Assembly: GCF_000189635.1 (NCBI RefSeq)
Contig: NW_002476438.1
Span: 519,022 to 583,021, forward strand
DNA from: Tetrahymena thermophila SB210
Taxonomy: Eukaryota > Ciliophora > Oligohymenophorea > Hymenostomatida > Tetrahymenidae
Length of the DNA stretch: 64,000 nt
Direction: 5' to 3'
Shown here in pieces: positions 12,111 through 25,860 of this stretch. The notes beneath the pieces are model-generated. The model saw nothing but the letters and a program-made list of their open reading frames with translations, made no database searches and was not told where the DNA came from. Positions within the stretch are counted from its first letter, which is position 1, and the number at the start of each line of letters is the position of its first letter. A program made the position numbers and the translations under genes.

Positions 12111-15100
12111 ACATATTTATTAAACTATCCTTCCATTTTTTATTAAGATAAATCAAAGCTATAAAAATTATACTTTGAATACATTTTTAAATATTGAATT
12201 TACTTTAAATTATTAATTTTCTTAATTTTTTTAGTTTAATTTATTATTTTTTCACACTTTAAATATTATTTTTTTTTGCAAATTTATTTATTGGTGTTTT
12301 TTTATTTTTTTAAATTTTTAACTATATTTTTATGTATTGCTTAAAGGGAAAAAAAATATGTAATTAAAAAAGTTAATTATACAGCTATAATATTATATCA
12401 TTTTTCATTTTAATTTACCTATTTCTGTCTATATTTTGTTAAGAATTTCAACAAAAAAGGATTGATTAATTAATTTAAGTATAAAGAAATTTTTATAATA
12501 ATAATAATAATTACAACATATAAAACAAATGAGGTAATAAATATATTTATTCAATTAATTAAAATTAAAAGAAAAAAAAAAATTTTTTAATTTTTAGTTA
12601 TCAATTAAATAATTTGATTATTTGCTACTTTCTAGATAATTGATTATTTAATTCTACTATTAAATGTAAAGCAGCCACTGTGGGTATGGAGGAGAAAGAA
12701 GCTTAACAAATGTCTCCCCCAAATTACTGAATAATATAAGCATAAATAAATCTCATAATAAAGAGAGAAAAGAGCATGAAGAGAATAGCGATGAGTGGAG
12801 TCAAAATTCATATATAAAACTACAGCATATTCTTTAATATATAAAAAGGCTAAAAGATTAGAGGCGTGCTCATAATTTAGTTATGAACTTACCTTCAAGA
12901 ATGTTAAGAAGTTTTGATAAAAATAAATTTGATCTGCTAAACGATAAAGCTTTTCACTATGATGAGCAGACATACTTATAACTAATAAACCAACATAATA
13001 TCAATAATAATAATTTATAAAATAATAGTAGCTTAACACAAGAGCCTAAGAATTAAGACAAAAATAGGTAAAGTTAAAGCTTAACTTCATCTATTTTTAG
13101 GTATAATAATAACTATTTTGAGTAGGATTCTGTTGTTGATGACAAAAATAATTAATAGACTAACAGTATCAGGAAGTAGATACACTAAAAATAAGTTTAG
13201 TATTTCAAAAATATTTTTATAACAATCACCTCGTACATCTTTAAAATACTTGAGTAAATTCCAGTAATACTGCCTTCAAGCCCTTTGAAGTTTATTTGGG
13301 ATTTGATTTTCATGATTTTATTAATTATTTGCCTATTTTATTTACCAATTACCATTTCATTTGGATTCATATTCTCTGATTTGATTTCTTAAAGCTATTT
13401 GATAACTATTCCTACTTTGATATTATTAAACACATTCTTCTAAATTAATACTGGATACTATAAAAAAGGATAAGTAATAATTAGTAGATTTAAAATTATT
13501 AAAAAATATGTAAAAAAAACACTCATCCAAGACTTTATTTGTGTTTTCCCACTTACATTCACACTTTATCATTAAGCTAATAAATACTAACAGCAATAGT
13601 AATAAGATATTGATGAAAATAATTCATACTATTAGCTTCTCCTTTTGCCTTTTATTTTCAAAGTTTTTTCTATAAATGCAACTTTAAAAAATTTTGAAGA
13701 AAGATTTAACTTACCTAAATTCTTGCTTAATATGATTTAACTGACCAAACTTTTATTTACAATAATTTTTATTAATCACTTATTTGCTTGCCTCTGGCTT
13801 TATATAGCTCGTATAGAGAGAAAGTATGGCGTAGATTAAGTTTGGGTAAGCTATGACAATGTTTAAAATGCTAATTGGACAAGGCAATATGTAGCTGGTT
13901 TCTATTTTATGACTTTAACTATGATAACCGTTGGTTATGGAGATTTCCTACCAAAGAATTAACAAGAATAAATTCTCAGTGTTATAACTATGATGATATC
14001 ATGTGGTGTTTTTGCCTATACTTTAAATGAAGTAGGATCAATATTCAATAATTTTTTCTAAGTTGATAGAGAAATTAAAAGAAAATAAATTCTAATTTAG
14101 AAATTCATGAGTACAAAAAATATAAACAAAAAATTGTAATATCAAATAAGGGAGTATTTAGAATATTGTTGGAGAGAGTAGGCAGAGACTGATTATGAAG
14201 AAAAGTAGATGATAATTGATTAATTAAGTGATTCACTTAGATAAAAGCTACTCTTTGAAGCAAACAAAATTGTTCTGAGAGATAATCCAACATTTAAGCA
14301 GAATTTTTCAAAAAGTGTTATTGAAAAAACTGTGCCTTTAATTCTAGAAATGAAATATTCCCCTGAGAGTATAATTTTCTAAAAAGGAGAATTGGATGAT
14401 TGCTCCATTTATTTTATAGAAAAAGGATCAATTGAAGTAGTGCTGAATCCTAAGGGAAACAACCAAGCATAGTTATTAAAGCTGAGCAAAGGTGAGTCGT
14501 TTGGATCTCATTGCTTTTTTACTGGTCTTCCAAGGATTAACACTGTTAGATCGTGTGAATTTACAACTGTTTTAAAGATAAGGAGACAAGATTTCTTGTA
14601 ATTGCTATCCTGCTATCCAGAAGACTATGAAACTTTTTGTTTCATCCGTGATCAAATAAATTTTTTGAATGACTATTCAAAAATTGGATATGCTTGCAAG
14701 AGTTGTAGCTCTAGCTATCACTTGGTAAATGATTGTTAGTATCTTCATTATATAGCAAATAAAGCTAAAGTAATTAAAATGTATAACGACGAGAATAATA
14801 TTAAATAAACTGAAAGAGTTCCTTATTAACGAAGAAATCCTAATATAAATTATCACTACAAGAATTCATTAACCATTTAGAATGATGTATTCAAGCAAAA
14901 TTTAATGTAATTTTAACTTTTTATTGTTAAATTATTTTATAATTTATCTCTTATACATCATTAACAAAATAATTAAAAATGAATTTCCAGTTTTTAAATT
15001 TTAAAAATTTGATTAAATTAATTAAACTTAATTTGATTTAATTTAACAGCTTCTTGGAATAAAATGAAAGTTTACTAAATTTTAGTGAGGATGATAATGA

Positions 15101-16682
15101 ATTTTCAGACGGATACTTTAGCTAAGAGAGTTTAAGAGGATAATAAAATATGTAAAGTTATGCTCACACTGATGGAGCTAATTTCAAAAAGAACATCTTT
15201 CTGATCTCTGAACAATCTACACTTAAGGAATAAGAAAACGATAGTAATTTTAAGTATCCACTTACTAAAAAGAACACGATATCAAAGTTTGGATAAGATT
15301 ACAATCATATTGTTAGCAAAAGTTTAAATACAATAGACAAAAACTTAGATAGCGCCCTTGAAAATATAGCTTTATAGAATGATGATTTATCATTAAATAT
15401 TCCAGATATTACCTTATAATAATAGAACATTTAAATGCATACATCTTATCTTGACTAAGATGTTACAAGTAAAAAGAATGTAATAACATCTCCTTCGAAA
15501 AAAAATTTTGATATCTAATTCAATACAATAAATAGAATGAGAACAAACACAGCTGATAGAAGTGAATTTAATTTTGATTAAAATACTTCATTTAATTAAG
15601 CTTATTAAAGCTTTTCTTCTGAAGTAAATAGCAGGTAAGTTTTGTAGACTAAACTATAGGCGAATGAAGATGCGCTTGCTAAAAAATCTAAGTCAATTTC
15701 TTTATAAAAGTAAAAGAGTTAAAAAAATCACAGTTAAATAAGCTTAATTGAGTTTGATAAGGCCCTTTCATTAGAAAATAAGTAATTGATTTATAGGAAT
15801 TATTAAATTTTAAAAAATGAATATTAGAAATATGTAGGGATCAAATGAGAATGACAAGAAAAAAAATAGATTAAAAAAAAACCTTACTGAATAAATTAGT
15901 TCGGTTTTAAAACAAATTCAAATACTTGTAAGTCAAAATTAGCAAAACTAAATTAATGAGAAGAAAAAAGCATAATAGATCGAAAATGATATTGGCTAGT
16001 TTGACATCTTCTTAAATTTTGATAAAATGCGTTAGTTCATTAAATATAACCCTAGATACAATTTTTCTAGTGTAATCAGTAGATTCAACTAGTTTCAGGA
16101 TTTGAAAAATAAAAGAATTAGAACCAAAAAATCTGTTAGAATTAAAAGGTTAACTACATAAGCATTGATAAAGACACAATAAAATACTTAATTAGATTCA
16201 AAAAAGCTTCAAAAAAATGCATCAAGTAATAAGCAATTTACAAATAATTTTTATGAATATTCAGAATCAAAACTAGATTCTAAAAAAGTTCATACACATT
16301 CTGTTAAGTAAGAGTCTAATCTAGATCCTACCTCTTAAGATATAGAAAACTTAAAGTAATTAATTAAGTTTATAAGTAATTTAAATAAAATTAAAATATT
16401 TAATTCAGGTTGAAGAATATTTTGATAGCAAATAACTACTGTAGTGATAGTAAGCTTTAATTAGAAAGCATAGATTAAGCTATATCATAAATTATTGAAG
16501 GGATAAACAAAAAATCTTAATTAAACGCTTTTAGCATATATCCGAGTAAGAATGAATTGAATTTAGATTCAAATAATAACAGCGATATTATGAGTGAATC
16601 TAGCTTTTAAAGTAAATTTGGAATTAAGAAATTTCAATAACAACAAATAGGTCTTTTTGAACGGCTCAAAAAAGATTATTGA
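11427..16682 (+). repeat. Segmental duplicate of about 5107-11197
   Basis: The tail fragment, spacer and channel copy 3 together are colinear with the end of copy 1, the following spacer and copy 2. The second unit is shorter because of a deletion of about 0.75 kb inside the fragment. Homology starts abruptly inside the intron of copy 1. The coding parts are nearly identical across the pore and cNMP-binding-like domain. This is a direct duplication, as expected from unequal crossing-over. Confidence 0.8.
12664..16682 (+). CDS. CNG/EAG-like K+ channel with zinc knuckle, array copy 3
   Basis: Predicted K+ channel, 1258 aa in four exons (12664-14906, 15050-15781, 15828-16355, 16409-16682); the sum is in frame and splice sites match copy 2. 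The start is ATG 12664 followed by TAA read as Gln. The later Met codon of copy 2 is ATA here, so this upstream start is needed. S1-S6 are present, with a TVGYGD filter at residues 422-427, a cNMP-binding-like domain with Ser after F-G, a zinc knuckle at C678-C691, and the C-terminal F-D-K-M box near 16019-16095. Copy 2 and copy 3 differ mostly by single substitutions in the core and by small indels in the tails. The reading frame is intact, so the gene is probably functional. Confidence 0.88.
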
Positions 16683-17283
16683 AAAATAAGTTTATTGAAT
16701 TTAAAACATAGGGAGTATTTATTTTACTAAAATTTAATTATTTTTAAACCACTATTTCTTATTAAATTTGATTCAAATATATTTAATTCATAAATTTTTA
16801 TATTATCTGTACTCTGTAGAGGTATTTCAAAATTAACTAAACATTTATCTTCAAATTGTTAATTAACTAAAATTTATAAAATTATTATTTATTTTTCAAA
16901 TTTTTAGTAATTGATTGGCAAATAGTTTATTTTTACTTTATGTATTTGCTTTTTTAAATTTGTCAAAAATATTTTTTTTATTTACATCACATATAAATTT
17001 TAAAAGACATATTATTAAATGGCAATTAATTCAGACTCATCTACAATTTATTAATACTTTTTGACTAAACATTAATAAGATTGCATTAAGAGATTTTGTT
17101 ACTTGTTTTTTTAGCTATCTTATAAAGTTAATAATAAATTATTTAACAAACAAATTTTTTACTTCTACTAAATAAAACAATTAAAGGAAAAACTACAATT
17201 TAATTATTAATTATTTTTTATACTCTCATTTATCATTTTTAATCAAAAGAAGGATAGAAATTAAAAGCATAAAGAGATAATTG
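16683..17283. other. Intergenic spacer between channel copies 3 and 4
   Basis: About 0.6 kb of AT-rich DNA with no coding pattern or recognisable RNA gene. It presumably holds the 3' end of copy 3 and the promoter of copy 4. Confidence 0.55.
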
Positions 17284-20200
17284 ATGATATAAAGCATCTC
17301 ACCTTCAAAGTTTTAATCATCTATTAAATTTCCATTAAATAGAGAAGAAAAAAATGAATAAGAAAACATTATTGATTTATGGAGTCCAGATTCGAAAAAA
17401 AAATTAAAATAGGTATTGCAGTTTATAAAAAAAACTAAAGATGAGAGAAGAGCCCATTACTTAGCTATGAACTTACCTTCAAGAATGCTAAAAAGTTTCG
17501 ATCAAAACAAATTTGATTTATTAAATGACAAAGCTTTTCATTACAACAAATAAACATATGATGAACTAATTAGTGAAAAGCGAATTTTTAAATCTCATAG
17601 CACAAGTAAATAAAGTGATACAAAATATGGTGAACAATCTAATTCAATAAATTAAAGTGCCTTTCTATCTATAGAAAAGAAGTATGAGAAATAGGATTCT
17701 ATTATACTTGATACAAAAAGTAAACCTGCTTTTAAAAACAATTATATCCATGCAAAATATTCTTTAGTAAAAAACAATTTAAACATAATAAAGCTAAACA
17801 TTCTTAAATTATTAGACTAAATTCCTGTTATCTCACCTTCAAATCACTTTAAATTTATTTGGGATTTGATATATATGATTGTTATTATCATTTGCTTGTT
17901 TTACTTACCAATAACTATTGCTTTTGATTTCTATTTTTCTGATATGTTTAGTTACTCGAGTTTAGTTATAATCCCTACATTAATTGTATTCAATATATTC
18001 TTAAAAATAAATACTGGGTACTTTAAAAAGGGCTAAGTTATTGCTAGTAGATACCAAATCATTAAAAAATACTTCAAATAAACATTTCCAAAAGATATTT
18101 TATGTGTCTTTCCTCTTGTTTTTACAATGTACTATCAAGCAAATAATATTGAATAATAAGAATAATAGTAAATCAATTAAAACAGTACATACATGCATCT
18201 TTTTCTATTGCCATTTATTTTCAAAACTTTCTCTATAAATGCAACTCTTAAAAAATTTGAAGAAAGATTTACTCTACCAAGATATTTACGAAATATAATT
18301 TAACTTATCAAACTTTTATTCACTATACTGTTTATCAACCACTTATTTGCTTGTATTTGGTTATTTGCAGGTCGCATTTAAAGATAATACAATAATGATA
18401 AAATTTGGTTGAGTTATTAGAATTTATAAAATAGCAATTGGACTAGGCAATATGTTGCTGGATTCTATTTTATGACTGTAACGATGATAACTGTTGGTTA
18501 TGGTGACATCTTACCATAAAACTAAAACGAAGAAATACTTTGTGTTATTACTATGATGATAGCATGTGGTGTATTTGGGTATTCCCTAAATGAAGTAGGA
18601 TCGATTTTCAATAATTTTTTCTAAGTTGACAGAGAGATTAACAGAAAATAAATATTAATTTAAAGATTTATGAGCACAAAAAATATTAACACAAAACTAT
18701 AATATCAGATAAGAGAATACTTGGACTACTATTGGAGAGAGTAAGCAGAGACTGACTATGAGGAAAAGCAAATGATAATTGATTAGTTAAGTGATTCTCT
18801 TAGATAAAAATTACTCTTTGAAGCAAACAAAATAGTTTTGAGAGATAATCCAATTTTTAAGCAAAACTTTTCTAAAAATGTAATTGAACAAACAGTTCCA
18901 CTGATTTAAGAGATGAAATATTCTCCAGAAAGCATTATTTGTTAGAAAGGGATTTAAGATGACAATTCAATTTATTTTATAGAAAATGGGTCTGTAGAAA
19001 TTATGTTAAATCCGAAGGGAAATAATTAAAGTGGATTAGTAAAGCTTAAAAAAGGTGAATCTTTTGGAGCCTACAGCTTTTTTACAGGACTTCCAAGAAT
19101 TAATAATATTAGGTCAAATGAATTTACAACTGTTTTGAAAATAAAAAGACAGGATTTCTTACAGTTACTGTCTATGCACTCAGAAGATTATGAAACATTT
19201 TGCTTTATTAGAGACTAAATCAGCTATTTAAATGATTATTCAAGAATAGGATAAGTATGTAAAAGTTGTAATTCAAGCTATCATATGGTTAATGACTGTT
19301 AGTATCTTCATTACATTCCTAATAAAGCAAGAATCATAAAAAGATACAATGATGATGATAATAACTAGCAAACAGAAAGAGTTGCACACTAAAGGAGAAG
19401 TTAAGATTAAAAATATCATTTTAAAAACTCCTTAGCTATCTACAATGACGTAATGAAATAAAATCTGATGTATTTATTTTATTTTATTCATCCATTTTAT
19501 AAAAAAAATAAATAAAATTACAAACTATTTTTTAAATAAAATATTAAGGTTTTTAGAGTTAAATGAAAGCATCTTAAATTAAAGTGGTGAACTTTCATAA
19601 TATTCTTAAGGATATTTTAATATTGAAAGTTAAGATTATGAATAAGTTTACTCAAAGAATCACCAAATCGATGCTAATGAATTTAAAAAAGAATCAAATC
19701 AAATAGCAGATATCGAAGTGATAAAAGAACAAGAATTTGAAGGTTCAACTCAAATAATTAAAAAGAATACTTTATCTAAGTTTGGCTAAGATTACAATCA
19801 TACTAAAACCAAAAGTTTTAACTCATTAGACAAATAACTATAAAGTGGTTTAGAAAATGGTAATGACGTCATATCCTTAAGTATTCCTGATTAAGCTCAA
19901 TAATATGCATATAGCTACACAAACTCTCCTGTAATTGATTACGAAAACTTACCTAAAAGGAATGCGATGACACCTTAATCAAGAGGAAATATAGATAAAC
20001 ATATTAATTCATCTAATAGATTAAGGACAAATACTTATGATAGGCATGAAATTGGAGAAAATTATTAGACTTTCTCTTCATAAGTAAACTTCCATCATAT
20101 TAATGAATCTGCAAATAAGCAGTATTTATCTTAAAGGTTAAAAAGCCATAATGAAGATTTCTAAGAATAAAATGATAAAATAAAAAAGCAAAAATAACTT

Positions 20201-21382
20201 TTAAACTCAAAGAGTCATAAAGAATTTACACTGATTAATTTTGAAGATTTAGAATAGACAACTCCATCTTCTGAATATAGGTAAGTATTATTCTCATTAT
20301 TATCTTTTGATTTATTAAAATATTATTGAATATTTCAGAAATAATTTTTTTAAATAGTTTACAAATAAATTTATTTTGATAAATAAATAAAATATTTATT
20401 TATATTAAACAAAAAAATGTATTTATTAGGAAAAAAAATAGCAGTGATTTAATGAAAAAGAAATTATTTAGTTAATATAAATTCAATTCAAGTAATTCAT
20501 CAGAACAGATATAATTGGATTAAATTCTCAAATAAATTCAGCTTTTGGTAGTTTCTAACTAATAAAAAATGAATAATCAAGAGAAAGAAAGCAATTTGAT
20601 TAAATGCTAAATTGATATTTTTGAAAATTTTGATAAAATGAGATAATTTGTGAAATATAATCCAAGATACAATTATTCAAGTGTGATAAGCAGATTTAAT
20701 CAGATGTAGGATTAACAAAAAAGAGCATCTAAAATAAAAAAAAGTTATAGAGGTAAGAGGAAGACTACATACTAACAGGGTAAAACTCTTTTTAAACAAT
20801 AAGATAATAATACCACCTAACAAGAAAGCAAATATTTTTAGAAAAATAATTATTAAAATGCTAACTATATTTATGAAAATACTGAGTCTAAAATGAATTC
20901 CAAAAAAGCAAATATCGGCTCTCTAAAAAAGTATGATTCTGATTTAGAGCCCTTCGCCTAAGGTGATAGCTTAAGTTAAAAGTAACATTACATAAAAAAT
21001 TTATTTAATTTAAAATTTTAAATAAATATTCATTTTCTATTTAGATAATTAATTTTAAATATTTAAAAATTGATTCATTTTTTTTAACCTAAGGTTTATT
21101 TTATCACCTATCTCTGGTGAGCAGTTAAGCTTTAAAATTGATGGTTAGGTACCTAATTTTATGAATTTTTTGAATTCATTTTCGCAGGATGTTTTGCTAA
21201 AAAAAGACATATCAAACAGATTTAATTATTATCATAGTGAAAAAAATGACATGGATTAGGATTAATTGAATAATTGTGAGATCAATAGCGAAGAAAGTAA
21301 TAAAAACAAATCTCCTAAATTTATTTCTTTTAATAAAAATCAAATAAACGTTTTTAATAGAAACAATAGTATTGATTAGTGA
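17284..21382 (+). CDS. CNG/EAG-like K+ channel with zinc knuckle, array copy 4
   Basis: Predicted K+ channel, 1252 aa in four exons (17284-19469, 19549-20280, 20430-20981, 21094-21382), in frame to TGA 21380-21382. The ATG at 17284 is the first in frame after AT-rich spacer; the nearer ATG at 17354 is out of frame. The N-terminal box, S1-S6, TVGYGD filter (403-408), cNMP-binding-like domain (Ala after F-G), zinc knuckle C659-C672 and C-terminal box (near 20630-20700) are all present. The intracellular N-terminus and the tail after the knuckle are polar and Gln/Asn-rich. Intron positions are the same as in copies 2 and 3, while the protein is clearly more diverged from them than they are from each other. 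Confidence 0.88.
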
Positions 21383-21845
21383 TGTATTCATTTTATATGA
21401 TAAATGTAAGCTTAAAAATGTAATAAATAAGATCTAAAAAAAATTGTATTTAGAATTGTAATTATAAAGAAATAATTCTTTGTTTTTGTATTCTTCAAAA
21501 TTAGCTTCAAATGTTAATTAGTTTTAATGTAAATTAATAAAAATAATTAATAACTAACCAAAAAAGTTAATCATTTATAAATGCATAATTTACTTAGCCT
21601 AATAGATTAAATCGTTTTCTTAGAGTACTCCTTTAACAACCAAACATTAATAAAGCCAACATGAATTATTTAATTAAAATACAGAATAAAGCATTTAAGA
21701 TTTAATTTTGTTATTTGTAAATTATTTAATATAAATTTTAAATACCAATCACTTAAATAAAAAGCACTTCATAGTGAAATATAAAAGTTAAGGAATATCG
21801 GTAACTTCACTCTACTAAAGCCATTATAACATAACTAGCCTAGAT
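21383..21845. other. Intergenic spacer between channel copies 4 and 5
   Basis: About 0.46 kb, AT-rich, no coding pattern seen. Confidence 0.55.
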
Positions 21846-24800
21846 ATGGCATCCTTCAAAAAGTAGAATGAAACAAGTGAAAAGTTAGATTGGCTCTAAA
21901 TAGAGCTAAATAATTAGTATTCTACTAATCAGATTACTAATAGTATAAGCAAAAGAAAGGTGCTAGATTTAAATACTTATAATAATAATGAGAACGAGTT
22001 CAAAGATGAGTGGAACGAAGAGGAAAAAATTAAATTAGAAAAAATACTTTAAAAAATGAAATTAATGAAAAATCAGTAAAGGGCGCATGACATTGTGAAG
22101 AATCTTCCTTCAAGAATGTATAAAAATTTCGACAAGACAAAGTTTGATCTTCTAAATGACAGGTCAAGTTTTTATGAAGAAATTGTAAAAGATTAGAGGA
22201 AACCTTCTCACTATTAATTAGAAACATAAAAAGTGCAACTTCATATGCCTTCCATAGTTTTATAGAAAGCATGCTCCCCTGAATTTAATAAGGGGTAGAG
22301 AAAAAAAATAGAAATATTTTCTAATTTAAATAAGCAGCTCAAAGAAATAATTAAGATATGTTGTCTTTCTATTTCTTCTGCCTTAAAAATAATACCTGTT
22401 ATTTAACCTTCTAGTACGTTTAAACTTGCTTGGGACTCTATTAATATGTTAGTTATTTTACTTTGTATGTTTTATTTGCCAGTAGCTATAGCATTTAATT
22501 TTAATTATGAAGAAATTATGCCGAAAGAGCTATTGTTTGTCATTCCAATATTCCTCATTTTTGACTGCTTGATTCACTTTAATACAGGATATTTCGAAAA
22601 AGGACAAGTCATTACAAGTAGAACTAAAATTTTTAAAAAGTACTTCAAAAATAATATTTTAAATGACTTAATTTCTTTGGTGCCTTTCTTAATTACAATC
22701 TATGGAGAGCTAAGTTAATAGATATATATAAAAATAGATGGCAAAAATTAAATACTAGAAATAGTACTAAAAATTTTGATAATACCATTTTTTTTTAAAG
22801 CCTTTTACATCAAAAATAGAGTTATTAAAAGAATAGAAGAAAGATTTCATCTCTCCTTTCAAGCTACTAATATCATTATGCTTGCAAAGCTTTTATATAC
22901 AATTATATTAATTAATCATTTATTTGCTTGTCTTTGGGTAGGCACTGCTAAAATTGAATTGGGTTTAAAGTACACTGATACTTGGATGAATTACTAGCAA
23001 TTACATCAAAGCTAATGGTCTGTATAATATGCAGCAGCATTTTATTTTACAACAGTAACAATGATTACTGTAGGCTATGGTGATATACTTCCAATTACTA
23101 CTCTTGAAAAAGTAGTATGCATTTTTATTATGATGATTTCTTGTGGTGTATTTGGTTACTCATTAAATGAAATAGGAGCAATATTTAGTAATTTCTATCA
23201 AGTTGACAATCAAATAAATCAAAAAATAGGCATAATCCAACGATTTATGAGTAGAAAAAATATTAATCCTAGCTTAGAATATCAGATTCGTGAATATTTA
23301 GAATATTATTGGAGAGAATAAGCAGAATAAGATTAGGATTAAGAATAAAGTATAATCGATTAATTGAGTGAGTCTTTAAAATCAAAGCTTTTAATTGAAG
23401 CAAATAAAATTGTCTTGAAAGACTCACCAATTTTCAAACTGAACTTTTCAAAATACCTAATTGAGTAAACTGTTCCTTTGATAAAATAAATAAAATATTC
23501 ACCAGAATCTTTAGTTTGCTAAAGAGGTGTCTCGGATGATGCTGCCATTTATTTTATTGAAAATGGTTCTGTTGACATTATAATGAATACAAAGGATAAA
23601 AAGTCAAAACCTTTATTTTCATTGAAGAAAGGAGATAGTTTTGGGACTTTTACATTTTTTACAGGGCTACCAAGATAGAATAATGTTATTGCAAGGGAGT
23701 TTACAACTATTTTGATGATAAGAAGAATAGATTTTCTTTAGCTCTTGCAACATTTTAATGAAGATTTTGAAAAATTTTGCCATATTAGAGATTAAATAAG
23801 TTTTTTAAATGATTATACTTCAGTAGGAATAAAATGCATAAGTTGTAACTCTTCCTATCACCTAGTAAGTGATTGCTAATATCTACATTATATCCCAAAT
23901 AAAGCTAAAATAATAAAATGTCACAATGAAAGTTAGAATGTCAAATAACAATTGAGACAAGAAATTTAAAGAAGAGAAATTAATAAAAGATATCACTTTA
24001 GAAATGCTAAAAGCACTTATCACGAAATCAATAGGCAAGCACATATGTAAATATTTATTAAGGCTAAAATAGATTTATTTATTTAATTAATTAATTTCGA
24101 TTAATCTCTTTTAAATTATAAGTTTGTTTATAAGATTTATATTTGTAAAATTTATTCGTTTTTATTTAAAATTAAAATATAAATCTAAAATTATTGAAAA
24201 AATTTAATAACCCCCTTTTTAAAGATTTTAGGATCACTATAATAGCTGGATAAATATTTCTGATGAAGATCTAACAGATTTTTCTGATGGTTATTATGGT
24301 GAGAGTGAGCTCAATTAGTAGATAAAAAACACAGATGAAGATCAAAACAATAAAAAAATGAAATTTGGATTTGATTAAAATAATTAATTTGGAAGCAAGA
24401 ACTAATTAGAAAATATTAATGGTAATGAAGGTGAAATTAATTATTAATGTTCAAGTTTTAAAATGCTTACATCACAGGGAAATAAGCTGAGCAAGCAGAA
24501 AAGCCAGCCAGATATTGAAAATACTCCTGATAGAAAGAGTATTCCTTCAAAGTTGTCATTTAAATAGAAAAAAACAAAAGAATTTTAGAATTCTGAGATA
24601 AGAACCAGAAGTAAAACAGAAAGAAGCGATCGCTAATATGATGAAAATGATGAAAGAGATTTAATTTCAATAAGGCTTATAGTTGATAGCGAGCAAGCAT
24701 CATTTAAACCATATGTTTAGGAAGACTAAAGAATAGAAAGAGTAAAAAAGATAAAAGAGTATTCAAGTAAGAGTCCTATGTCAAGAATGAATTAACAAAA

Positions 24801-25860
24801 TGATGAAACTGATTTTACTTAGCTTGAAAAAATAAACTCTGTTAATTCTTCAGAGGAAATTTCAGTAGACAAAGGGTAATTAATTAATTAATATTATTTT
24901 TATAAATTTAATTGAAAATAAATTCCATAATTTTAAAGGTAGAAGTAAAAGTTGTGCAAAAAATAATCGAATGATTTACTTAAAATAGTTTCTCAAATAG
25001 GTAGCAAGACAAATATCAAAGAAGAAGGGAATAATTAAGATTAAATACTGAGATAGCTTTAAACTCTTCTAAAAAATCAATAGCTTCTATTCAGTTAAAA
25101 TGATTAAGTTAAAGAAAATTAAAACCTTTAAAAAATAGATGAAATCTTCCTTGGGTTTGACTAGATGAAATAATTTGTTAAATATAACTAGAGATATAAC
25201 TTTCCTAGTGTAATTAGCAGATATAATCAATTTATGGATGCAAAAAAAAAAAAGATAGCTAAAAAGAGAAATGATAGATTGTCTAAATTAAGAAGTACTT
25301 ATACAAAGACATAACTAAAAATATAAGATCAAAATTATTAAAGTTAGAGAAAGATATAGAACTTGAATATTAATTTAGCTTAAAGTGACTTAGATTTAAC
25401 AAGAAAGTATTTATAAGAAGGTCAAAAGCAAGTCAGTGATGTTGAATCTTTTTCATCTAGATTATAAAATAGTAAATATTAAAAAAGGTAACTATTTAAT
25501 TTGAACTATTTTAGAATTTAACTCATATTTTATAATAGTGAAAATATTTTTGATTACAAAAATTACTTTGCATAAGAGTAGCATAATAGCATGAAATATG
25601 GAATGAACTCGAACAGTAATCTAGTGCTAAACAGTCATTCTCTATTTAAAGACTATTAACAAAATGATACTTCAAATATTAAAAAATAAATTATGATAAT
25701 TGGAGATGAATTCTTTAAAATGCAGAATTTCTAAGAACAAGATAAATAAGATTTTACTTGTTTAGACGAGTTAACTCCTACATCAGCGGCTGTCCCAAAT
25801 ACATTTTATAACAAGGACTCCCTATACTAAAGATCTGTTAATGATAGAAATTATTTTTGA
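21846..25860 (+). CDS. CNG/EAG-like K+ channel with zinc knuckle, array copy 5
   Basis: Predicted K+ channel, 1240 aa in four exons (21846-24046, 24225-24875, 24939-25487, 25539-25860), in frame to TGA 25858-25860. In intron 1 the acceptor at 24224 rather than the later TTTTAG gives the residues conserved in the paralogues. The N-terminal box, S1-S6, TVGYGD filter (408-413), C-linker and cNMP-binding-like domain (Thr after F-G) are visible. The zinc knuckle spans C664-C677 and the C-terminal F-D-Q-M box lies near 25158-25233. It resembles copy 1 more than copies 2-4 in S1-S6, for example in the Thr-rich pore helix and the Tyr-Ser after the S6 glycine. Its S4 region holds a short cluster of Arg/Lys but no regular every-third-residue series. 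Confidence 0.88.
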
